From NCBI RefSeq assembly GCF_963678635.1, contig NC_087066.1, positions 40,137,223 through 40,201,222 of the forward strand: a stretch of DNA of 64,000 nt, given 5' to 3'. Shown piece after piece: positions 1 to 11,200 of this stretch (position 1 is its first letter; the number at the start of each line of letters is the position of its first letter). The notes under the pieces were generated by a model that was not told the origin of the DNA, did no database searches, and worked only from the letters and a program-made list of their open reading frames with translations. The position numbers and the translations under genes are program-made. The DNA is from Symsagittifera roscoffensis. Lineage: Eukaryota; Xenacoelomorpha; Acoela; Convolutidae.

Positions 1-1200
1 AAATTATTTCAAATTCATTACAACTAGATAAAATTATGCTTTTTGTCGTCAAAAAATCAACTTTTTTTCGAAACAAACCCATTCCAAGTTTATCTGATAA
101 TCAAGAAAAACAGGTCTGACAGTTGTTTTTTTTTCAGATCAAAACTAAATTGAAGCAAAGTTTTTCCGTCCACCTGCTCATAAACAAAAAAGATTTAGAG
201 AAGCTACCCAAGTAATTTGTAAACAAAGGTATTTTTCGCGGCCACCTGCAAAAAAAAAATTGGTATATATAAACTAAGCAATTGATCATTGAATTAAAAA
301 AAACAATTATGAGCTTTTAAGTCATTCATATTTATATTTTGAAAAGTTGCGTTTCGGTCATTGCCTCAAATAATTAAGCTACCTTAAGAAATCGGACTAG
401 CATACCCACCCACTCAACAACATCACTACCCCGTAGCAAAAAAAATACAAAAAGTGATTTCTATAAATGATTTTCTGCAAATCTTCTTGTCCTGGGCTCT
501 TTTAACTCCCCTGCGATTGTTCACTCTTATTTTTTCTGTTCAAATTGTCCAATTGTTACAAAAATTGGCAGGCGGACTAATTAGGCTATGACAAACATAA
601 TTGGTCTTCATTCCCCCAACCTTGTAAAGCCACTCGTTACACCATAAAATTGATGTTTATGTGAGGTGGGAGGAGGGGGGGGGGGGGGGGGTGCGTGGGC
701 GGAGTCTTGTAGGGGGTGGGGAGGGAAAAGAGCTTTTGTCGGAGTTTTGTTGCTTCGATAATTTTGGAGAACAATTATCATAGGAACCGGGTATCAGCCG
801 GCTTTGGAAAGGATCTAATTTGTTCAGGGTTTCTCAAACTCATAATTTTCATCTTTGACTTCTAGCTTGGTTTAACTTTATAATCTGACTTCTTTATTGA
901 CTCTGAAACAACCGAAAATTCATTTTGTTTGTGTCTGTCTGTGTTCCATTTTTTATTTCAGATTAAAAGTTGACAGCAAGAAAAAAAATCTGTTTTCATA
1001 AGATTTTAAATGATTGCCGAATTTGAACATATATCATTATAATCATAGAAGCAGCTGGAAAAGAGAACAGAACTAAAAAAAAAACTGTTAGATCAAAATA
1101 TTTAGAACACTTCAAAGCTTTCATCTTTTTGGACGAAAACTTGATTATTTAATCTAGAAAAGATTACAGTGTTGCAGAACATTCTAAAAGAATCTAGAAG
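1..1200. other. Upstream flank, no gene recognised
   Basis: AT-rich DNA with no convincing exon. It contains a dispersed repeat segment (540-668) and a long G run near 672-692. An in-frame TAG at 1195-1197 lies directly before the ATG at 1201, so the coding region below cannot extend upstream in this exon. Confidence 0.6.
540..668. repeat. Dispersed repeat, second copy at 59911-60037
   Basis: This stretch shares long blocks with 59911-60037, including GCTATGACAAACA, TTGGTCTTCAT, CCTTGTAAA and ACCATAAAATTGATG in the same order. Both copies end in a G-rich run. The element type is not clear. Confidence 0.7.
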
Positions 1201-1272
1201 ATGAGTAGAAGAACAAGTAACTCGTTGTTCACGATGCCACGGAACGTGAGCCAGACATTTACACGAGAAGAG
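1201..1272 (+). CDS. Calcineurin subunit B-like, first coding exon
   Basis: Encodes 24 residues (MSRRTSNSLFTMPRNVSQTF then TREE), ending at GAAGAG followed by the donor gtattg. Joined in phase 0 to the exon at 1818 it gives ...[18 protein letters not shown]. This aligns with the calcineurin B helix that precedes EF-hand 1, where the family has a D/E-E-I/V-x-R-L-x-x-R-F-x-K-L-D pattern. The start is fixed by the in-frame stop at 1195-1197. Most calcineurin B proteins begin Met-Gly and are N-myristoylated on that Gly. Here residue 2 is Ser, so this product should not be myristoylated. It may be a divergent paralogue, or an alternative first exon may exist outside the window. Confidence 0.7.
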
Positions 1273-1520
1273 GTATTGATGAAGACCTTTCGGATCTTTA
1301 TTTTTGCGCCCTCCCAGCCTATTAAAAACAAAATTGTAATTCCATCACGCCTCGGCTTTCGTATTTTGGGGGCTATAATCTGAGGTGAGCTTATTCGGAT
1401 CTTGCATAAAAGGAAAATGCACCGGATCTTGTGTCGATTCTTGTACTATAAGGGGAAATTGTGTAAAAGTCGGGGCGTGTATTCAATGCAAATTTTGCAG
1501 GTAGTATATGCTTGAGAAGA

Positions 1521-1555
1521 GTGTGTGTGTGTGTGTGTGTGGGGGGGGGGGGGGG
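1521..1555. repeat. (GT)10 followed by poly-G
   Basis: A simple-sequence tract in the first intron of the calcineurin B-like gene: ten GT units running into fifteen G. Confidence 0.95.
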
Positions 1556-1817
1556 TTGTGTCTGATGGTTACCTCTTGTTTTAAAATTGGAAATGGATTA
1601 TCTGTCACCAAGCTATAGAGTAGTATAGTGAATACAATTGGTAAGACTTTAGTTTGTATACCCTGTCAAGAAAATGGTAGAAAAATTGAGTTCAACATGC
1701 ACCTCCTAGTTCTTCTTACACATATACTGCGTTTGTAATAATTATTTTTTTAGCAGTATGAGCAGGTTGAAATAAATTTTCAACTCGAAAGTTGAAACAA
1801 AAACTGTTCTTGTTTAG

Positions 1818-2016
1818 GTGATGCGACTGAACATGCGCTTCCGCAAACTGGACGCGGACAAGAGCGGCAGCCTATCTGTGAAAGAATTGATGGCGCTGCC
1901 AGACATCCCGAAGAACCAGCTGATCTACCGCATCATAGACATCCTGGACACCGATGGCGACGGGGAGATCGACTTCCACGAGTTCATCGACGGACTTTCC
2001 CAGTTCAGTGTCAAAG
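1818..2016 (+). CDS. Calcineurin subunit B-like, second exon (EF-hands 1 and 2)
   Basis: The exon begins after the acceptor TTGTTTAG and ends at AAAG before the donor GTCACA, leaving phase 1. It encodes 66 complete codons with two canonical EF-hand calcium loops: [12 protein letters not shown] and [12 protein letters not shown]. Both have Asp at positions 1, 3 and 5, Gly at 6 and Glu at 12. The ending [15 protein letters not shown] matches the calcineurin B signature after EF2. Calcineurin B is the calcium-sensing regulatory subunit of the Ser/Thr phosphatase calcineurin. EF-hands 3 and 4 should follow after residue G, but I found no such exon between here and 23.9 kb. It may lie in the N gap, be too diverged to see, or be missing. 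Other EF-hand families (CHP, recoverin-like) fit the SQFSVKG stretch less well. Confidence 0.88.
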
Positions 2017-2600
2017 GTCACACCCCAATTTCTAACGTTTTGTTTTCTCTCTTTTTTTGCTACTACACGCAAAAACTACCTTGCCAAAAAATGTACCTTG
2101 TTAAATTGCCCTAAAAGAAACGCTCAAAATCATTCATGATAATTTTATACAGCAAAATCATTATCAGAAGATTTCATGAAAGGTCAATACGCATTGGAAG
2201 TAAGAGAAAAATAATCAAAACTTTATTATAAATCGTTTACGAATTAAAATTTTAAAAACAAAATTCTACTCATGACAATGTCTTACAACGACCGGAGTTT
2301 TCATCGAAAAAGTTCTCAAACATTTTTGTAATTTTTTTACTTTGTAGATGAGTTTTTTGAACAAAAAAACTCAGACTATCATTCCATAAAAATTTGTCTC
2401 TACTGAAAATTTTGTTTTCCAAAAAACTATGGCTGCGGATGCCAAAGTTTAGTTTATCCGATTTGCTATGCTTCGTTTAACTTTGCCAAGGAGTTGCCGG
2501 ATTGAATCAAAGTAAAATTAAATAATTAGTGGGCAAAATCTAGAAAAGAGTAGCGTCTTTTGAGATCAGAAATAGATTCTAAATTACTTTCGTCCACTCA
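2017..2600. other. Intron or flank, nothing recognised
   Basis: AT-rich sequence downstream of the calcineurin B-like exon 2 donor. No splice-flanked coding stretch was seen. Confidence 0.5.
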
Positions 2601-2973
2601 ATTATTATTCCGACTTTCGAAACGAAAGTAACGGAATATTTGTGCTCGGTGTAGTTTTTCTTCTTCAGACAAACTTCGGCTTCTTAACTAGCCATTTTTG
2701 ACGGAATTTTGTTACATCATTCAAAAGGTGTTGTTGTCCTGAGCTTAAGTTTCAAAAGATATTTCACCTGCAGTCACTTTTTTATAAAGTTATGAGGGTT
2801 TAGAGGTTGCCATTTAGGCCAAATTGGGACAATTAACGCGCGATATGTTTCGCGCTATTAACGCGTAAGCGGAGATTTAATCCGTCCCAGAAATAGTTCC
2901 AAATTGGTTGAATGAAGCTTAATTGCCATATTTCATTTGTTACTAGGAGCGAAATCTATCTCTTTGTACTTTA

Positions 2974-3275
2974 CAGGGGCGGATTTAGGATTTTCTCGAG
3001 GGGGCAGTTTTACAAAAAAAAATTCGAATTGTCGAGCAAAGTGAATTTCCGAGCTCTCCCAAAGCACTATAAATACCTTGTTTTGGTAAAATTTTCTTCG
3101 CCGCAAAATTAGTATATATTGTGCCAAAGGCGCCTTTAGAAACACTTTAGGGTCTGTCATCAAATATGGTTATCTCAAATTATTACAGAGGCGGGACTCT
3201 TTGGGTCGGCAGGTGGTCGAAAACCTGAAAGGGAGCATTCACCCCCTCCCACCAAACCCCCTAAATCCGCACCTG
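2974..3275. mobile_element. hAT-type MITE with 8-bp TSD
   Basis: The termini are CAGGGGCGGATTTAGG and, inverted, CCTAAATCCGCACCTG. This CAGGGGCGG terminal inverted repeat is typical of hAT-superfamily non-autonomous elements. The flanking 8-mer GTACTTTA is present on both sides (2966-2973 and 3276-3283), the target-site length of hAT. At 302 bp with no transposase it is a MITE inserted into repeat family A. Runs of C/G near both ends are common in this family. Confidence 0.88.
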
Positions 3276-3597
3276 GTACTTTATATAGTGTATGGGGGAT
3301 GTGGAGGGATGATTGTGTTTCATTTCTTTATTCAGTATTTAGTTTTTTTATCAAGTTATTACTGCTCCATAGACCTTAAAAGGCAGTCAAAACATACAGG
3401 GCTTCACCCGGTTACGAGCAGTTTTGTTTTATATATCTAGAAGAACAATCAAAATATATGAAATTGCGCCGTTTGGATATTTCGTTTAGTAAGCAAAGAT
3501 TTAATCCGTCCTAGAAATAGTTCCAAATTGGTTGAATGAAGCTTAATTGCCATATTTCATTTGTTACTAGGAGCGAAATTTATCTCTTTGTACTTTA

Positions 3598-3899
3598 CAG
3601 GGGCGGATCTAGGATTTTCTCGAGGGGGCAGTTTTACAAAAAAAAATTCGAATTGTCGAGCAAAGTGAATTTCCGAGCTCTCCAAAAGCACTATAAATAC
3701 CTTGTTTTGGTAAAATTTTCTTCGCCGCAAAATTAGTATATATTGTGCCAAAGGCGCCGTTAGAAACACTTTAGGGTCCGTCATCAAATATGGATATCTC
3801 AAATTAATTCAGAGGCGGGACTCTTTGGGTCGGCAGGTGGTCGAAAACCTGAAAGGGAGCTTTCACCCCCTCCCACCAAACCCCCTAAATCCGCACCTG
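3598..3899. mobile_element. Second copy of the hAT-type MITE, made by tandem duplication
   Basis: Same 302-bp length, same termini and the same GTACTTTA flanks as the element at 2974. It is offset exactly 624 bp. It therefore arose with the surrounding tandem duplication and not by a new transposition. Confidence 0.88.
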
Positions 3900-4114
3900 G
3901 TACTTTATATGGTGCATGGGGGATGTGGAGGGATGATTGTGTTTCATTTTTTTATTCAGTATTTAGTTTTTTTATCAAGTTATTACTGCTCCAAAGACCT
4001 TAAAAGGCAGTTAAAACATACAGGGCTTCACCCGGATACGAGCAGTTTTGTTTTATATATCTAGAAGAATAATCAAAATATATGAAATTGCGCCGTTTGG
4101 ATATTTCGTTTAGA

Positions 4115-7100
4115 AATTCCGTTTGTATATTTCGTTTAGAAAGTTTTAGTCCAAATTATTTTCCAAGATACTGCACGAGCCTTCGCAAATTGATTGCCAG
4201 GGTTGATCTTCATAGACCCAAAACGCTGATCATAAAAATCCATAAACTATCTCAATGAAAAATTGCTAGTCATACAAACTTCATACATTTGTACTAAAAT
4301 GATGTAATTTGTTTTTTAAAAGAAGTTAATTTTGTATCGTCATAAATTAAAAAGAAAAAACTTTTCGGCAAAAACGCTAGTGATACGTAGTGATACAATT
4401 TTGTCAAGTAAAAATTGTATCACTAGTGTCTTTTTGATGCAAACATTTCCAAATTGCTTCAAAAAACTTTTTAAAACTTTTTTCAAGCCCAGAACAAATT
4501 TAGTTCTCCAACAAACATTCCCCGAAAATTTTTGTTGCAAAATTCAACTTTTTGTGAGCATAACTTTTGACGTAAAAATTTGAACTTTTTCCGCTTCTCT
4601 TGATAATTTTATTTGGAAAGGCTCAAAAAAACATTTTTTTGGATTGCATTTTGAGTAAAATTTGGGGAACGCATGATTGAATGAAGTTTCAAATTTGAAG
4701 AAATAGCGTCCTTGGAACTTTTGCCACAAATCAGAAGTTTGCTGTTTTCAATAAATTGGTTTGTGTTAGGCATCTACATCAAGTTGCTTCAAAAGCAATG
4801 TACACGCAAGACTATAAAACTATTGATGACTCTATGTTTGAATAACTATGGTTCCTGTCACTTACAAGTTTCTACCAAGCTTTAAGGACTTGGATCTTGT
4901 CAAAGACGAAGCTAGTGTTGAAACATTGTATGCTTTTGACATAAAAACGATTGATCTAAAAGAGTCGAATAGGTGTCCTTTAGCATCTGCGACCATTTTT
5001 ACAAGTAAAATTTTAACTGGATTGACCAAAAATGCTGAAAATATATGGAAAAAATATATGCTTTTATATGCTTTTGATATATGGAAAAAATTTGAATCAT
5101 ACAGTTTTCTTGCAATTCCCTAAATGTAGAAACTAATATGAAATCTTTGCATATCAAAATTTTTTTTCTAAGTCAATATCTTAAATTTTCTCAAATATCG
5201 TAAACAAACACAAATATCGTAAAAAACTTTGAGAAAATAACTTAGAAAAAAAATTTTGGCCTCTAAAAAAGGGCAAATATACAATATCGACACATGAAAA
5301 ATTTTTTATCACAGACAATTCATGTTACTTTCTGCACTCATGGAATTGCATGATAAAAAAGGACTAGTTTTTTTCCATATATGAAAGTGTATGGCTAGCA
5401 TTTTTGATCAACCAAGGTAAATTTTTTTTGCAAAAATGCTTTCAGATTCTGAATGAGACCTGTTCGGCTATTTTCAGACAATGCCAGGTTCAACTATTTT
5501 TATGACAAATGCAAACAATATTTCAGCAGTAGTTTTGGCTTTGATTAGATCCAAGTCTTTTTTTTTATTTTGTATGGTGTTTTGTATAACCGGCTTACTT
5601 GATATTTTTACAATCAGCGGAATTATTTGGGCATCATTTAATTAAGTGTCCATGAAAAACAATTGTCCAGGAATAACCTACAAAACTTTCCAATAACATC
5701 TGAATAGTTTTATTGAGTCATTTTTGAGCAGTTATGAGCCGTTTTTTTAAATCTTGAATTATAATGGTGAAAGTTCTTTAAATTCCTAGACTGGACTTTC
5801 TAGTATCAAATATTCAAAATAAAGCTTTATATTATTGTCTCATAAACCAATAGCAGTGTACTTAACTTTATCAATTGAAAACTACACATGCCAGTAATGC
5901 ATTCTGCATAGAAAAACAAGAATAAAAGCCATGCTAAGAGTTTTACTACATAGTTTTTAAGGCGTTCTGTTTAATTTTAACTGTTGGTTAGACTTTTCGA
6001 CAATTTTCATCTTCTTGGAATCAAAGATGTCATTTAAAAATTTCGTCTCTAAAAAAATTGTCTCTGAAAGAGGTGCTGAAAGAGTTGACCAAGGGTGCTA
6101 TGTAGAGTTTAAAGCGGCCACTGTACTTTTGGTTTTTGTCAAAGGAATTTCTACTGAATCACGCACGCATTCAATTGTAGACAAAGCTTGCAGTCATTAT
6201 CCGTGGAAGAGAAACTAAAAAACTAAAAGCGAACCATCATTAATAAAAAAAGGATAAAATCGGGCGAGGACTTTTGAGAGCAAAATAATTAAAAGACAGC
6301 AGCATATGAATGAGAAGGAATAACAAAATCACGCCCGGGATGACCAAAAATACTAGTCATACAATTTCCATATATGGAAAAACGCTAGTCATACACTTTC
6401 CATACAATTCCATACGTACAGAAAGTTGCATGAAAGGTCTATGATTAGTATTTTTTCATATATGGAAATTGTATGATCAGCATTTTTCCATAAACCAAAA
6501 ATATTGATTTTTTACATTTTAATTTCTCAAAATCTTTTGGTTGTGTTCCTAAATTCGCGAATGATGACACTGATGGTGATAAATGCAGCGGATTGAAAGA
6601 AGCAATATAAGACACAAGTGAACTAAAATTATTCTGAATATTATAGTTTAGATAAAGGATTTAGCCTAAAGCGGCCATTCATAGAAGGCGAGGATAAGCA
6701 GGAAAAAAACATATTTTTGCTCAAAATCGTAATCAGTTCATTAAGCACAGGAGATACGCAGCATAGGTCTTAAAGATTAAAATTAGGTAATAGTGACGAC
6801 GTTTCAATACAATTCATGAAAAACATTACTGCAAGCTTGTGCATAATGATAAATTTTATCAGGACCTGCAAGCAAGTAGCGAAACGAGGTACCATTTTCC
6901 AAATGAAATTTCTTTGATTTAATAATTTAATGTTTCAGTACTCTAATAGAAGCTCAAAACAGCAGTTTAATTGTTCAACTATATGATTTTTTTTTTGCTA
7001 ATGGGAGAGAGAATCGAATCTTGAGGCCGCGACTGAAATAGTTCAGCACAATATTCTCCTGTCTTCAATTAAAGTTCCCTCACTCATTATGTAATGCTTT

Positions 7101-7530
7101 GTCGGTTAAAAAAGTTATTTTTCCAACAGCCAATCTCAACTTTTTCGCTTCAATTTGATAAACATGCTATTTGATCAAACATGTTTTTAAAACACAGCGG
7201 TGCCATTGTCCCTACTGAAAAAATAAAGTGATGGCATTGTTTAAAAAAAAAACACGTTTTTTATGCGTTGAGTCCAAAAATTTTACGCAATTCTAAAAAT
7301 TGGTTCCGAATCGTTTCTTAAGCACAGGAGCTACTTAGACTATTCTGAGGGTAGAAAACAAATTTGGAATTAGAATACCGCTTGTCGTTTCAGTCATTTA
7401 ATTTTTTTTCTGTATTTTACAGGTTTGAATCGCAAAGCAACCAGAAAATTTACATATTTTTTTTTCTCTGTACAGATGAAACTTTCAAAAGTGTGTTGAA
7501 ACGTTAAAGAAAAAAATCACTCCTTGCGTT

Positions 7531-7577
<47 letters not shown>

Positions 7578-8288
7578 ACTAAGAGAAACGCTTGGGTTCG
7601 ACTGATAGATACCTTTCTTTCAATTAGTAACTAAAATTATAAGTCTCATTTCAATTATATCATAGATCATAGTCGATCTGATCCTAGAGTTGAAATGATT
7701 GCTATACAAACAGATAAATTGAAAGAAATGATTAAATAGACAAAGGTTAAGTGTTATGCACAATTGTTCATCTTATGTTAATTTTTACCAATAGGAGGGG
7801 GGGTTGTTTATTTTATCAATTAATTGCTTTTTATTTCTTACAATAATCGTTGGAAGGTAGCGGAGAGAAAGTTCCGAGGAGTTGATTTTCAATCCTTGCT
7901 GGGAAAGGTACACTGTCTAGTCCTCACTGTCAGTTGGGGTATTGCCCGATGCTGGGGGCTGGGGTGGTGGCAATTCGCTTTCCTTTGGGTCCGTTAAATT
8001 TGACTCAATAAATTTCTTTACTTGTATTTGTTTCAGTTCTGAGTGACTCTTTTTTATGTGAAAATTTACTTTAAGAGAATTTAATATTTACTATTTTGAA
8101 GAAGACGAAAAAGTAGGAGAATATTGATAGTATTTTAGCTGACCGTGTCAGCGTAAGAAATTAGAGTCACTGAAAAACGCAGGCAGGATCAATCCGAAAC
8201 AATTTTAGTTTGGTTTTCGCTGCACCTGCTATAAGTTTCAGTCCTCTCCTTATCTCCTATCCTCCGTTTGATCAGGAGACTGACATTT
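4115..8288. other. Gene-free stretch with scattered short repeats
   Basis: No exon with flanking splice sites was recognised. It holds several copies of a short motif around CATACAATTCCATA and AAACGCTAGTCATAC (4370-4440, 5380-5400, 6340-6490). An open stretch at 6015-6218 (67 codons) matches nothing I know and is probably chance. A TATA-rich microsatellite lies near 7533. Confidence 0.5.
7533..7573. repeat. (AT)n microsatellite
   Basis: About 20 consecutive AT dinucleotides. Confidence 0.95.
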
Positions 8289-8488
8289 NNNNNNNNNNNN
8301 NNNNNNNNNNNNNNNNNNNNNNNNNNNNNNNNNNNNNNNNNNNNNNNNNNNNNNNNNNNNNNNNNNNNNNNNNNNNNNNNNNNNNNNNNNNNNNNNNNNN
8401 NNNNNNNNNNNNNNNNNNNNNNNNNNNNNNNNNNNNNNNNNNNNNNNNNNNNNNNNNNNNNNNNNNNNNNNNNNNNNNNNNNNNNNNN
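8289..8488. other. Assembly gap (200 N)
   Basis: Exactly 200 N, a common fixed-size scaffold gap, so the true length is unknown. A missing calcineurin B exon could lie here. Confidence 0.98.
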
Positions 8489-8795
8489 GATAGAAGGAAC
8501 TGAAGTTTTAAATTAGACAGAATAAGACATCTTGACAAAAAAAATTTGTCAAAAAAACAAGGCAAACGAAATAGATGGTTACTTGATTATAAAATGATCG
8601 CTTCTTTTGATTCCAACTTAATTTAACTTGCTGTGTATGAAATCATTGCCAATAAAATTTTTATTTCAACTTTTTGTTCCGACTTTTGAAGAAAGTGACG
8701 GAATATTTGAGCTTGCGGTGTTTTTTATTTCTCGAGACAAATTTCCACTTCTTAACTAATAATTTTTGACGGCACTTTTAAAATATCATTCGACC

Positions 8796-9881
8796 CCTTA
8801 CCAACCTAAGGGTCCCCCTTTGGTATTATTTTATGACATCCATTTTAGAACGACCAACCCTAAAGTTTTTCTAAAATTGGCTCGGGTGCCAAAATTTACT
8901 CATTTTGAAGGGGACCGAGCGCCAAAAAAACGCCATTTTTGGCAAAATTTTTCCAATATGTGCCCAAAAACGCCTTTTTTGATCTGTTTTTTCAAAAATT
9001 TGCCTGCGCCGCAAATATTTTGGTCAAAATAGGGTCTTTATAAGGTTCTGGGAGTGCTCGGAAAATCAACTTGAACGACTTAGAAAAAAGGTGGACAAAA
9101 TTTCCGAACATTACGAGGCCAACCTGTGCATTCTGTGCATTGTAAACGGACTTCGCAACAGTCCAAAATCAGATTTGTCGCGGAATACGCAATATTGCTA
9201 CTTTCCCTTGATCTTCTTTGCTGTTTTGGATTCCACGGAAACAAATACTTAAAACATTGTACCGCTCAAAATCGCTCAACAAATGGGCGAATTTGCGAAA
9301 TCGGCAACTGAATGTGCGGAATCCAGAACAGTTTGCGGAGTCCACAAACAAATAATAAGACATGTGTATAGTTGCAATGAGCTGTTGTGGAATCCGCAAA
9401 TTGTAAGTGGAATCCGCAAATTGTTAGTGAAATCCGCAAATAGTAAGTGGAATCCGCAAATTGTAAGTGGAATTCGCTTTTTGCTTGCGGATTCCGCTTA
9501 AATTTGCGGATCCACTTCAATTTTACGGACTCCATTTACATTTTGCGGAATCCACTTACTGATGCGATGCGAAATCCAGAACAACTAGCTATATTTGCTT
9601 GTTGCGGAACTCAGAACAACTAGCTATATTTGCTTGTTGCGGAATCCGCAACAAAACAAATGTGCCGACAAAATTTGCATTGCAGGTATTTGTACGCGGA
9701 ATCCATGAAACTTTTGTAAGTGGAATCCACTTACATTTTGGTACGTGTTTAAAGATTTGTCTCTGGAATCCAGGGTTATACAGACACAAAATTGTGAAAT
9801 TGTGCGCCTATCCAGTGCACAGTTTGGCCTCGTAATGAAAATTTAATAAAAAATCCGCCCTCTCGAGAAATCCTAGATGCG
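8796..9881. mobile_element. hAT-MITE-like segment, right terminus intact
   Basis: The right end (about 9850-9881) reads ATCCGCCCTCTCGAGAAATC then CTAGATGCGCCCCTG, the inverted form of the CAGGGGCG...TAGGATTT...CTCGAG terminus seen in other hAT-type elements here. The 8800-9060 part shares internal sequence with 24790-25012, 41149-41400 and 62440-62850 (AAAACGCC, GCGCC, CAAAATAGGGTCTTT-like blocks). No clear left terminus was found. Confidence 0.55.
9387..9475. repeat. Minisatellite, about 20-bp unit GTGGAATCCGCAAATTGTAA
   Basis: At least four near-perfect direct units. Degenerate and inverted units (GCGGAATCC, TGCGGATTCCGC) extend across about 9150-9780. Since both orientations occur, the region can form many small hairpins. 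Confidence 0.8.
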
Positions 9882-10265
9882 CCCCTGTGATCAATTTTGT
9901 AAAAAATATGGGTGTTGGAGATTGATAATTTGACAAATTTAGGACACTTAACGCGCTATAATTTTTGTGCTATTAACGCGCAAGTGAAAATTTAGTCCGT
10001 CTTAGAAAATGGATCGAGGCATAAAATTTGGTCTGTTTAATTCTTTGTAGAGCAAAAAAATAAATCTTTTTTAGTTTTCATAGCGTGTGAGGGATGATTT
10101 AAAAAAAAACTCAAAAAAGTCTGAAATTTTTTAATTTTTTGTTTGAAATTTTTATCAGTTTTCTTGATTCAAACTATATTCCAAGAAATTGCTTTGAAAA
10201 CTTTTAAGGATTAAAATGCTGCCAAAACAATCAAGGCTTACCCTGATACGAGCAATCTCGTCTCA

Positions 10266-11198
10266 CTTTCTGCAAATTGACGAGCACGGAATGATTTTTC
10301 GGGCGTTTGGCAGAACACCGGGTCCTAAGATTTAGAGTTTGGTTTTGGTTGCTTTTTGGGAATGTAGTTATTTGTCAAATATTAAGAAAGTCCAAATTTT
10401 CTGATACAACTGTTTTGTTTTGACATTCAGATTTTTGCCTAAGTATCTCCAGTCTGCAAACATTTTTACAATATACTAATCTATCGTCAGTTAATTACAT
10501 TTTTTTGTTATTTATTTCTAATTCTTCTCTAGGTTGAGTTTGATGAGAGTTGCCTCTGCTTTGTTGATGTTTACTCTTTTTCCAATTTCACATTTTTTTT
10601 GACATACAGATCTTTCGGTTTATGTATGCACTCTTAAAAATTTCGTACAGAATTCAAATAACAATTAAAAATGAAAAGTACCATCAAAAATATCATCAGC
10701 TTTGTAATTACCAAAAATCTTTTAAAAAATAGAAAAAAGAAGGAATAGAAGAAATAGAAACTAAGTGTGATTGTTGCTTATTGCAATTTAAGTCAAAAAA
10801 TTATGCCAGCAGTACTTTTTTTAATCCACTGCTGATGCTGTTTTTTAAATTACACTATGCTCTCTTCGAATTTTGCAAAATCTAACAATCAACACTGCTT
10901 ACATCAACACTTGCTTACAAAGTAAGTAGGAGCAAGGCAGTCGGGGTTTTTCCGTTTCACACAAACCCATTTATCAAAACAAAACTTTATAGGGCAAAAG
11001 CATATAACCAACCTCAACATGTTGTAATTTTCTTTCCTGTAACATCATGGATGAATTTTCATCCAATTGTCTTCCTGTCTTTTGAACCTCCCGGGCTTAC
11101 CTCTATAAAGTAAAAACGATTATCATACAATTCCACACCAAAAAATGCTTGTCATACAATTCCTTACATGGGTTCTATGGAAAAAACGCTTGTCATAC
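10266..11198. other. Gene-free stretch
   Basis: AT-rich, with no coding exon recognised. The right end contains the CTTGTCATACAATTCC motif of the dispersed repeat that the next element interrupts. Confidence 0.5.
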
Positions 11199-11200
11199 TA

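Larger units (their letters stand above)
2604..4114 (+). repeat. Hairpin-ended repeat (family A), partly duplicated in tandem
   Basis: A copy of the most abundant repeat in the window. It opens with TTCCGACTTTCG-aa-ACGAAAGTAACGGAA, which can fold into a hairpin. It has a central block with TTAACGCGCGATAT and CGCGCTATTAACGCG, and closes with GGCAGTC...CAGGGCTTCACCC...ACGAGCAG. The part from 2867 to 3490 is repeated directly at 3491-4114 (offset 624 bp, a few percent different), including the hAT MITE nested inside it. Related copies lie at 8670, 33903(-), 36418(-), 37641(-), 42987, 51354(-) and 53169(-). Confidence 0.8.
8670..10265 (+). repeat. Family A repeat split by about 1.1 kb of other repeat sequence
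   Basis: 8670-8795 matches the left end of family A (GTTCCGACTTTTGAAGAAAG, then GACAAATTTCC and ATCATTCGA). 9935-10265 matches its centre and right end (TTAACGCGC, GTCCGTCTTAGAAA, TACCCTGATACGAGCAA). The sequence between is a hAT-MITE-like segment plus a minisatellite. Confidence 0.65.

Noticed and set aside
2912-4064. Paired open frames repeated at a 624-bp offset
   Set aside because: They are shadows of the duplicated family A repeat and its MITE.
6015-6218. Plus-strand 67-codon open frame
   Set aside because: No recognised motif, no clear splice sites. Too short to claim in AT-rich DNA.
7861-7990. GC-richer stretch that could be an snRNA or spliced-leader gene
   Set aside because: No convincing Sm site plus stem arrangement, and no known RNA signature was recognised.
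9150-9830. Possible CRISPR-like array of short repeats
   Set aside because: The repeats touch each other, have no unique spacers of constant length and occur in both orientations in a eukaryotic repeat context.
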